NCBI GenBank assembly: GCA_025965395.1
Contig: JAOPXA010000098.1
Span: 1-7,137, forward strand
Length of the DNA stretch: 7,137 bases
Direction: 5' to 3'
From: Nocardioidaceae bacterium
GTDB lineage: Bacteria > Actinomycetota > Actinomycetes > Propionibacteriales > Nocardioidaceae
Shown here: one piece after another, positions 1 to 5,386 of the stretch
Position numbering within the stretch: position 1 is the first letter of the stretch
Layout of the letters: every line of letters begins with the position of its first letter
Made by a program: the position numbers and the translations under genes
The notes under the pieces: model-generated
What the model was told of the DNA's origin: nothing
Databases searched by the model: none
Seen by the model: only the letters and a program-made list of their open reading frames with translations

Positions 1-3000
1 GGTCGACCCACTCCGAGCCGGTCGCGTGGGGACGAAACTCGCCCTCGACGAGGCGACCGTTGGCCGCCAAGCGGCGCAGGCCGTCGGCGACGATCGCGGG
101 TCCGAGCCCGAATGCGGATGCAGGCTCCGCGGTGGTGAAGGGGCCATGGGTGCGCGCGAAACGGGCGAGCAGATCGCCCAAGGGATCGACGGTGGCCGCG
201 AGAAACGCCTCGGGAATGCCGAAGGGAAGAGGCACCCCCAGTGCATCACGGAGCTTGGCGGCATCCTCGATCGCGACCCATCGTTGCTGGCCCGCCAGTG
301 AAACCATGAGGGCTCGCCGGGACGCGACGAGCTCGTCGAGCCAACCTAGGGCGTCCGCAGGATCATTGGTCTCGGCGCGATCGACCACCTCGGAGACGGT
401 GAGCGGGCCAAGAAGACGCAAGAGATCGGCCACGCCTTCGACGTCCCGCGCACGGCGATCGTCAGTGAGCCGTTGGAGCTCCTGCTCGGTGCGCGCCATG
501 ACGTCGGGATCGAGGAGCTCGCGCAGCTCGACGCGGCCGAGGAGCTCCGACAGAAGCGTCGAGTCGAGCGCGAGGGCCGAGGCGCGGCGCTCCGCGAGGG
601 GAGTGTCTCCCTCATACAGGAACGCGGCGACGTAGCCGAACAGCATGCTTTGGGCGAAAGGCGATGCGCGCTCGGTCTGCACCTCGACGATCGTGACCTC
701 GCGACTGGCGATGCGTCGGGTAAGCGTGTCGAGCGCGGGCAGGTCGTAGACGTCTTGCAGGCATTCGCGAGCCGTCTCGAGCAGGATCGGAAACGTCGTG
801 TACTTGCGTGCGACGTCGAGCAGTTGCGCCGAACGTTGGCGCTGCTGCCAGAGGGGCGCCCTCTTGCCGGGGTTGCGACGGGGGAGCAGCAGCGCTCGGG
901 CAGCGCACTCGCGGAATCTCGACGCAAAGAGCGCGGATCCGCCCACCTCGTCGGTCACGATCCGGTCGAGCTCGTCGGCTTCGAACAGGAACAGCTCGGC
1001 ACTAGGCGGCTCTGCCTCGGTGTCGGGGATGCGGGCCACGATGCCGTCATCGCTGGCGACCACCGAGCCGTCGATGCCATAGCGCTCGGTGACGCGTGCC
1101 GCCACAGCGAGTGCCCAAGGCGCATGCACGCGCCGACCGTAGGGAGAGTGCAGCACGAGGCGCCAGTCACCGAGCTCGTCGCGGAATCGCTCGAGGACGA
1201 GCGTGCGGTCGTGGGGTAGGTGGCGGGTGGCGAGTTGTTGCTCGGCGAGGAACGCCATCAGGTTGTTGGTAGCGCGCTCGTCCAGACCGGCAGCTTCGCC
1301 GCGGGTGCGAGCCTCGCTGGTCGGCAGCGCGCCCATCGTGCGGACGAAGGCGCCAATGGCCTCGCCGAGCTCTGCGGGTCGGCCCTGTGCGTCGCCCTTC
1401 CAAAACGGAAGCCGGCCCGGCTGCCCGTATGCGGGGGTGACGATGACGCGGTCGTGGGTGATCTCCTGAATCCGCCAGCTCGTGGCGCCGAGGGCGAACA
1501 CGTCGTTGATGCGGGACTCGTAGACCATCTCTTCGTCGAGCTCGCCCACCCGGCGACTGCCGCCCGCCTGGTCGGACTCGGCGGGTAGCGTGACCGTAAA
1601 CATGCCCCGATCAGGGATCGTGCCACCGCTCGTCACGGCGAGCCGTTGTGCGCCGGGACGACCGGTGAGTGTGCCGGCATCGCGGTCCCAGACCAAGCGC
1701 GGGCGCAGCTCGGCGAACTCATCGGAGGGATAGCGCCCGGCGAGTAGGTCGAGCGTGGCCTCATAGGCCGATCTGGGCAAAGTGGCGTAGGGGGCGCTGC
1801 GGCGCACGGTCTCGAACCACGCCTCGACGTCCAGTGGCTCGAGCGCCGCTGACGCGATGGTCTGCTGGGCCAGGATGTCGAGTGGATTGCTCGGCACGCT
1901 GAGGCGCTCGATGAGTCCGTCGCGCATACGTTCGGCGGTGACCGCAGAACCAATCAGATCTTGACGCGTCTTGGGGTAGATCACGCCGCGTGAGACTTCA
2001 CCCACCTGGTGTCCGGCTCGGCCGATGCGCTGAAGGCCACTGGCGACCGACGGGGGAGTCGATACCTGGACCACGAGGTCGACGAGGCCCATGTCGATGC
2101 CGAGCTCGAGGCTCGATGTGGCGACGACGCACCGCAGGCGCCCGGTCTTGAGGTCGTCCTCGATCAGTGCGCGCTGTTCCTTGCTGACCGAGCCGTGGTG
2201 AGCCCGGGCCAGCGTGGGTGGAGCGCCGTCAGACGCGGCGCTTCCGCCCATCATCTGCGCGGGCGAACGCATGGGAGCGGTGGCGCGCTCGCCGTCACCG
2301 TCTGCCGCGCCGAACTTCTCCTCATACAACTCATTGAGGCGCGCGGTGAGACGCTCGGCGAGGCCGCGTGAGTTGGCAAAGACGATGGTCGAGCGTTGGG
2401 TCAGGACCTGGGCCAGGATGTCTTCTTCGACGTGTGGCCAGATGCTGCCTTGGGTCGGGGTGTCGCCGTCTATCGCTCGCGCCGCGCTGCCCTCTTGAGA
2501 TGTTGTCGCCGGCAGTTGGGTCATGTCGTCGACCGGCACGACGACTTTGATCTCCAAGACCTTGGTCGAAGGTGGGGCGACGATGCGCACGGGCGCCCGC
2601 CCACCGAGGAACCGCGCAACCTCTTCGTGTGGTCGCACCGTGGCGCTCAGCCCGATGCGTTGAGCGGGCTGCTCCAGCAGGTCGTCGAGCCGCTCCATCG
2701 ACAGGGCGAGATGCGCCCCGCGCTTTGTGCCTGCAACGGCGTGGATCTCGTCGATGATGACGGTGTCGATCGTGCGCAACGTCTCGCGGGCGGCCGAGGT
2801 CAGCATCAGATAGAGCGACTCGGGAGTCGTGATCAAGATGTCGGGTGGTTTGGTGACCAACAAGCGTCGCTCGCGCTGTGGCGTGTCGCCCGAACGGACT
2901 CCGACGGTGACGGCGCGGGGGGCGTCGCCAAGCCGGATCGATGCCTGCGTGATCCCCACCAGCGGCGACCGAAGGTTGCGCTCGACATCGACAGCGAGTG

Positions 3001-3265
3001 CTTTCAGTGGCGAGATGTAGAGGACGCGCGTGCCACGTGGCTGGTCGTCAGGGAGCGCCATGAGCCTGTCGATGCTGGACAAGAAGGCGGCGAGCGTCTT
3101 GCCGGATCCGGTCGGCGCGACGACGAGGAGGTGCTCGCCTTTGGCGATGCCATCCCACGCTCCGACCTGGGCCGGGGTCGCATGGGCGAACGAGCCCTCG
3201 AACCACGCGCGCGTGGCTGGCGCGAAGCCCTCGAGGGCTCCGCCGTCCGCGCGCGTTTCGTTCAT
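1..3265 (-). CDS. lhr: ATP-dependent helicase Lhr (3' end cut off by window edge)
   Basis: Large SF2 3'-5' DNA/RNA-DNA helicase used in DNA repair. I read one open minus-strand frame of 1088 codons, from ATG at 3265 down to the window edge. Motifs in order: Walker A PTGSGKT (51-57), SPLKALAVDVERN (85-97), ITTPES (145-150), DEIH box (172-175), SAT (207-209), VFANSR (295-300), ATSSLELGIDMG (382-393) and QRIGRAGH (412-419). After the two RecA folds come the Lhr-specific winged-helix and barrel parts, with GATSW ending at Trp597 (mycobacterial Lhr has a DNA-contacting Trp at about this number, from memory), LHSPYGRRVHAPWA (705-718) and LLLPRRNPGK (792-801). Mycobacterial Lhr is about 1500 residues, so roughly 400 C-terminal residues should lie beyond position 1. 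The start is fixed by an in-frame TGA five codons upstream. GGAG is only 2 nt before the ATG, too close for a normal ribosome binding site, which favours a leaderless mRNA. A Gly/Ala/Ser-rich insert at about 318-352 lies between motifs IV and V. Identity is very secure. Confidence 0.97.
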   Translation of the reverse strand, partial: MNETRADGGALEGFAPATRAWFEGSFAHATPAQVGAWDGIAKGEHLLVVAPTGSGKTLAAFLSSIDRLMALPDDQPRGTRVLYISPLKALAVDVERNLRSPLVGITQASIRLGDAPRAVTVGVRSGDTPQRERRLLVTKPPDILITTPESLYLMLTSAARETLRTIDTVIIDEIHAVAGTKRGAHLALSMERLDDLLEQPAQRIGLSATVRPHEEVARFLGGRAPVRIVAPPSTKVLEIKVVVPVDDMTQLPATTSQEGSAARAIDGDTPTQGSIWPHVEEDILAQVLTQRSTIVFANSRGLAERLTARLNELYEEKFGAADGDGERATAPMRSPAQMMGGSAASDGAPPTLARAHHGSVSKEQRALIEDDLKTGRLRCVVATSSLELGIDMGLVDLVVQVSTPPSVASGLQRIGRAGHQVGEVSRGVIYPKTRQDLIGSAVTAERMRDGLIERLSVPSNPLDILAQQTIASAALEPLDVEAWFETVRRSAPYATLPRSAYEATLDLLAGRYPSDEFAELRPRLVWDRDAGTLTGRPGAQRLAVTSGGTIPDRGMFTVTLPAESDQAGGSRRVGELDEEMVYESRINDVFALGATSWRIQEITHDRVIVTPAYGQPGRLPFWKGDAQGRPAELGEAIGAFVRTMGALPTSEARTRGEAAGLDERATNNLMAFLAEQQLATRHLPHDRTLVLERFRDELGDWRLVLHSPYGRRVHAPWALAVAARVTERYGIDGSVVASDDGIVARIPDTEAEPPSAELFLFEADELDRIVTDEVGGSALFASRFRECAARALLLPRRNPGKRAPLWQQRQRSAQLLDVARKYTTFPILLETARECLQDVYDLPALDTLTRRIASREVTIVEVQTERASPFAQSMLFGYVAAFLYEGDTPLAERRASALALDSTLLSELLGRVELRELLDPDVMARTEQELQRLTDDRRARDVEGVADLLRLLGPLTVSEVVDRAETNDPADALGWLDELVASRRALMVSLAGQQRWVAIEDAAKLRDALGVPLPFGIPEAFLAATVDPLGDLLARFARTHGPFTTAEPASAFGLGPAIVADGLRRLAANGRLVEGEFRPHATGSEWVD

Positions 3266-3294
3266 CGCTCCATCTTGTCAGGCAAGGCCGACAA
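3266..3294 (-). promoter_or_regulatory. Putative PafBC-type (RecA-NDp) DNA-damage promoter of lhr
   Basis: On the minus strand the order is TTGTCGG (3294-3288), ten bases, CAAGAT (3277-3272), six bases, then the lhr ATG at 3265. The LexA-independent damage promoter described in mycobacteria has the consensus TTGTCRGTG-N8-TANNNT. Here the TTGTCRG core and the spacing are exact, the two bases after the core (CC instead of TG) differ, and the -10 has C for the first T. The distance from the -10 to the ATG would place the transcription start on or next to the A of the start codon. Mycobacterial lhr is damage-inducible, as I recall, so the biology fits. No TTGACA-like -35 is visible. The reading is inference from motif and spacing only. 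Confidence 0.58.
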
Positions 3295-3351
3295 CTTCAG
3301 ATCTCAGTTGCGTCGTACGTGAGCAAGCCCGGGTTGTCGGCTCGCCCGACA
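3275..3351. promoter_or_regulatory. Divergent intergenic region with repeated TTGTCRG / CCGACA half-sites
   Basis: Four related half-sites lie in the 114-bp gap: TTGTCAGG (plus, 3275-3282), CCGACAAC (3288-3295, the lhr element read on minus), GTTGTCGG (plus, 3333-3340) and CCGACA (3346-3351). The first plus-strand copy is followed after ten bases by CAACTT (3292-3297), so it also fits TTGTCRG-N10-YANNNT, pointing towards the DUF3048 gene with a leader of about 75 nt. The 3333-3340 copy has no -10 at the right distance. It forms a 6-bp hairpin with CCGACA (loop 3341-3345). These could be operator sites for one regulator of both divergent genes, or chance in GC-rich DNA. Confidence 0.3.
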
Positions 3352-3368
3352 CGGCGCGTTGGTCTGAT

Positions 3369-3374
3369 GAGGAG
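3369..3374 (+). promoter_or_regulatory. Shine-Dalgarno sequence GAGGAG of the DUF3048 gene
   Basis: GAGGAG ends five bases before ATG 3380, an ideal spacing. It supports this start over the second in-frame ATG at 3398, whose nearest AGG is about 12 bases away. Confidence 0.7.
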
Positions 3375-3379
3375 CGCAT

Positions 3380-4453
3380 ATGAGGCATGCTGGCTACATG
3401 AAATTGCGCCTATTTACGACACTGACCGCTGCCCTTTTGCTGGTTGCGGCGTGCGGGGGTTCTTCCGATGACAAGACCGAGACCAAGCCCGAAGTCACAG
3501 CGGCAACTACTACTCCCGCTCCACCGGTAATCGTGACCTCGCCCCTCACCGGGCTCGAGATGCCCGATGGTCGCCCGACCCATCCCGTGTATGTCGCCAA
3601 GGTCGACAACACCGGTCCGGCCGCCCCCCAGATCGGCCTCGACAAGGCTGATGTCGTCGTGCAGGAACTCGTCGAGGGTGGGGTTACGCGCCTGGCAGTG
3701 TTGTTCTACTCGAACACGCCCACCAAGGTCGGCCACATTCGTTCGATGCGCGCCACGGACATCGGGATCGCCAAGCCCGTCAAGGCACAGATCATTGCGT
3801 CCGGCGGTGCGAGGCCCACGATTCGCCGCGTTGCCAGAGCTAACGTCACGGTCCATCTCGAGGATGCGCAGTCGCCCGGATTCAGCGGAGACGTGGGCAG
3901 CCGTCCGTACAACAGGCTCATCAACATCCAGAAGCTTGCCGATCTCTCGAAGCCGGTGGTGATCACGCGCAACTACTTCACGTTCGGCAAGGGCATCGAC
4001 GGCATCGTAGGCAAGACGCTGGCCACGACAGCTACCGGTGCCACGCAGGCTGCACCCGTCAAGCTGTCCAAGACCGTCTCGACCGCCAAGACACGATTCT
4101 CAGGCGGATCGGTGACGACCTGGGGGCTCAAGGACGGCAAGTGGAAACGTACGAGTGGTCCGCGGCAGTCGAGCACCGGCTTCCTCGCCGACACGATGAT
4201 CGTCATCCAGGCGAAGGTCCAAGCGGCTGGCTACAACGACGTGGCTGGCAACCCAGTTCCCGAGACCATCCTCCAAGGCACGGGCAAAGCTGTCATCTTC
4301 CAGGGCTCCGAGGCACTCAAGGTGATCTGGACCAAGGACAAGCTGAACTCCACCCTCTCGTTCAAGACCGCTGACGGGCAGGCAATTGGCATCAAGCCGG
4401 GCAAGACCTGGATCGAGCTCATCCCCGACCGGGGCGGCAAGCTGACCTTCTAA
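3380..4453 (+). CDS. DUF3048 (YerB-type) domain lipoprotein
   Basis: Predicted exported lipoprotein of 357 residues. The N-terminus has basic residues, a hydrophobic stretch LFTTLTAALLLV and a lipobox VAAC with the lipidated Cys at 25, followed by a Ser/Asp then Thr/Pro-rich linker (27-53) that tethers the rest outside the membrane. The DUF3048 N-terminal domain spans about 54-200: SPLTGLE, HPVYVAKVDN, GLDKADVVVQELVEGGVTRL and VGHIRSMRATD are typical family signatures. The C-terminal DUF3048 domain spans about 235-350, with FSGG, GTGKAVIFQGS and IKPGKTWIELIP. Length and architecture are normal for the family, whose molecular function is unknown to me; a cell-envelope role is only inferred from export. 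The start at 3380 is supported by its Shine-Dalgarno sequence. ATG 3398 (Met7) would give an equally good signal peptide and is the main alternative. The gene is divergent from lhr and ends 7 nt before a long hairpin, so it is probably a single-gene transcript. Confidence 0.93.
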   Translation: MRHAGYMKLRLFTTLTAALLLVAACGGSSDDKTETKPEVTAATTTPAPPVIVTSPLTGLEMPDGRPTHPVYVAKVDNTGPAAPQIGLDKADVVVQELVEGGVTRLAVLFYSNTPTKVGHIRSMRATDIGIAKPVKAQIIASGGARPTIRRVARANVTVHLEDAQSPGFSGDVGSRPYNRLINIQKLADLSKPVVITRNYFTFGKGIDGIVGKTLATTATGATQAAPVKLSKTVSTAKTRFSGGSVTTWGLKDGKWKRTSGPRQSSTGFLADTMIVIQAKVQAAGYNDVAGNPVPETILQGTGKAVIFQGSEALKVIWTKDKLNSTLSFKTADGQAIGIKPGKTWIELIPDRGGKLTF

Positions 4454-4460
4454 CGCCCCG

Positions 4461-4531
4461 CCTCCGCTGGGGGAACCAATATGGCTGGCTTTTCGATGAA
4501 AAGGCGACCACATTGGTTCCCCCAGCGGAGG
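4461..4531. terminator. 71-nt near-palindromic hairpin between the DUF3048 and yqgE-family genes
   Basis: The arms 4461-4480 and 4512-4531 are perfect 20-nt inverted repeats (CCTCCGCTGG... against ...CCAGCGGAGG). Inside, an A/C mismatch is followed by 13-nt arms 4482-4494 and 4498-4510 that pair at 10 of 13 positions and close with CTTTTC-GAT-GAAAAG, so the whole element is symmetric about position 4496. It begins 7 nt after the DUF3048 stop. No T-tract follows on either strand, so it is not a classical intrinsic terminator; U-less hairpin termination, transcript-end protection or translational masking are all possible. Its right arm contains the GGAGG nearest to the downstream gene. No flanking target duplication was seen, which argues against a transposed element. 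Confidence 0.6.
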
Positions 4532-4539
4532 GGGAGGTG
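4527..4539 (+). promoter_or_regulatory. GGAGG plus GTG: alternative start of the yqgE-family gene
   Basis: GGAGG at 4527-4531 lies five bases before GTG 4537, which is in frame with ATG 4555 and would add six residues (MGHHRG). The same GGAGG is the last part of the hairpin's right arm and pairs with CCTCC at 4461-4465, so a transcript reading through from upstream would mask it. ATG 4555 itself has only AGGGG one base away, too close, leaving either the GTG start or a leaderless ATG start. Confidence 0.35.
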
Positions 4540-4554
4540 GGGCATCATAGGGGC

Positions 4555-5106
4555 ATGGACACTGTGCGCGGTCATCTCCTCGTGGCGACTCCCGCCATCG
4601 CCTCGGGGCATTTTTGGCGCACGGTGGTGCTCGTGCTCGACCACGACGATGACGGCGCGCTCGGCGTCATCATCAATCGGCCGCTCGACTCCGACGTCGA
4701 CGATGTGCTGCCCGAATGGGCCGACGTGGTCGATGCGCCCGTATGTCTCTTCGATGGTGGTCCGGTGGCGATGGACTCCGCGCTCGCTGTCGGTGTGCTG
4801 CGTGGCACGGAAGAGCCGCTCGGTTGGCGCCCCATGTGCGGTCGCATCGGTCTCGTTGACCTCGACGTGCCGGTGCCAACGATCTCGAGCGCGCTCGCAG
4901 GGCTCCGCCTCTTCGCCGGGTATGCGGGGTGGTCCCCCCAACAGCTCGACGAGGAGATCGACGAAGGGGCGTGGATCGTGGTGCCCGCCGAAGATCGAGA
5001 CTTGTTCAGCCCCGTTCCCGAGCAGCTCTGGAACACCGTCTTGCGGCGTCAGAGCGGCGACTTGCGCTACTGGGCGACGTATCCCGAGGATCCCTCGCGC
5101 AATTAG
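4555..5106 (+). CDS. yqgE: YqgE/AlgH family protein (UPF0301)
   Basis: Cytosolic 183-residue protein of the YqgE/AlgH family, whose usual length is about 185. Family signatures are clear: GHLLVATPAI (6-15), RTVVLVLDHDDDGALGVIINRPL (22-44), the strongly conserved FDGGPV (66-71), GLRLFAGYAGWSPQQLDEEI (116-135) and GAWIVVP (138-144). The biochemical function of the family is not established; AlgH was linked to alginate regulation in Pseudomonas, and that role should not be transferred here. The ATG at 4555 leaves the usual short N-terminus before the GHLLVATP strand; GTG 4537 is the alternative. Only 13 nt separate the stop from the next start, so it probably heads an operon with the DUF3039 and helicase genes. 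As I recall, this trio occurs together in other actinobacteria. Confidence 0.95.
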   Translation: MDTVRGHLLVATPAIASGHFWRTVVLVLDHDDDGALGVIINRPLDSDVDDVLPEWADVVDAPVCLFDGGPVAMDSALAVGVLRGTEEPLGWRPMCGRIGLVDLDVPVPTISSALAGLRLFAGYAGWSPQQLDEEIDEGAWIVVPAEDRDLFSPVPEQLWNTVLRRQSGDLRYWATYPEDPSRN

Positions 5107-5107
5107 T

Positions 5108-5113
5108 TAGGAT
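5108..5113 (+). promoter_or_regulatory. Possible -10 element TAGGAT (overlapping a Shine-Dalgarno-like AGGA) before the DUF3039 gene
   Basis: TAGGAT fits the actinobacterial -10 pattern TANNNT and its last T is six bases before GTG 5120, the spacing expected for a leaderless mRNA starting at the G of the start codon. The same bases contain AGGA (5109-5112), seven bases before the GTG, a usable Shine-Dalgarno sequence. No convincing -35 was found. With the preceding stop only a few bases upstream, read-through from the yqgE-family gene is the simpler explanation. Confidence 0.3.
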
Positions 5114-5119
5114 GCATAC

Positions 5120-5386
5120 GTGGCATTTTTTGGGCGCGGCACTCAGACCGTATTCGACGAACGTACGAAGGTGTCGACCGAGGACGGCGACCACGAGAAG
5201 TTCTCGCACTATGTGCCGAAGGACAAGCTGACCGAGGCGATGGTGATGGGCACGCCCGTCGTCGCCCTGTGCGGCAAGGTCTGGACCCCGAGCCGTGACC
5301 CCGAGAAATTCCCGGTCTGCCCCGAGTGCAAGGACATCTGGGAGACGATGAAGCCCGGCCAGGGGGACGATTCTTCGGGTGAGTAG
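5120..5386 (+). CDS. DUF3039 domain protein, small Cys-containing protein
   Basis: An 88-residue protein starting at GTG. It matches DUF3039, a family I associate with Actinomycetota: HEKFSHYV (25-32), GTPVVALCGKVWTPSRDPEKFPVCPEC (44-70) and a short acidic tail. Cys51, Cys67 and Cys70 with His25 or His30 nearby are suited to bind one zinc ion, so a small zinc-ribbon-like fold is plausible; this is inference. No signal peptide or membrane segment is seen, so it should be cytosolic. The start is supported by AGGA at 5109-5112 and by the absence of a better in-frame start. Its last 8 bp overlap the start of the helicase gene, implying translational coupling and matched expression. Function is unknown; the coupling suggests an accessory or regulator of the helicase. 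Confidence 0.92.
   Translation: MAFFGRGTQTVFDERTKVSTEDGDHEKFSHYVPKDKLTEAMVMGTPVVALCGKVWTPSRDPEKFPVCPECKDIWETMKPGQGDDSSGE

Noticed and set aside
60..1219. Plus-strand open frames at 60-635 and 473-1219.
   Set aside because: They are antisense to lhr, whose minus-strand translation matches the helicase family end to end. Their products are Arg/Ser-rich or have no recognisable domain, as expected of shadow frames in GC-rich DNA.
3216..3250. Palindromic stretch around GCCCTCGAGGGC near the lhr start.
   Set aside because: It lies wholly in coding sequence (Ala-Leu-Glu-Gly codons), is short, and is the sort of self-complementarity GC-rich codons produce by chance.
2396..3322. A 308-codon plus-strand frame opposite the Lhr helicase motifs.
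   Set aside because: It runs over codons for Walker A, DEIH and other motifs on the minus strand and its translation resembles no protein family. High GC at third positions explains its length.
4461..4531. Hairpin 1 as a miniature inverted-repeat transposable element.
   Set aside because: No target-site duplication is visible at the flanks and the symmetry runs through the centre rather than being confined to the ends. A genome-wide copy search could reopen this.
4450..4941. Minus-strand frame overlapping the yqgE-family gene and hairpin 1.
   Set aside because: It is antisense to a clearly recognised family and has no recognisable product.
4481..5110. Plus-strand frame whose ATG lies in the hairpin and which reads through the yqgE-family gene in another frame.
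   Set aside because: The product is Ser/Arg-rich without domain signatures; the 4555-5106 frame carries all YqgE signatures.
5154..5170. TTCG...CGAA dyad in the DUF3039 gene as a LexA box.
   Set aside because: It does not match the actinobacterial LexA consensus (GAAC-N4-GTTC type) and lies inside codons of the gene.
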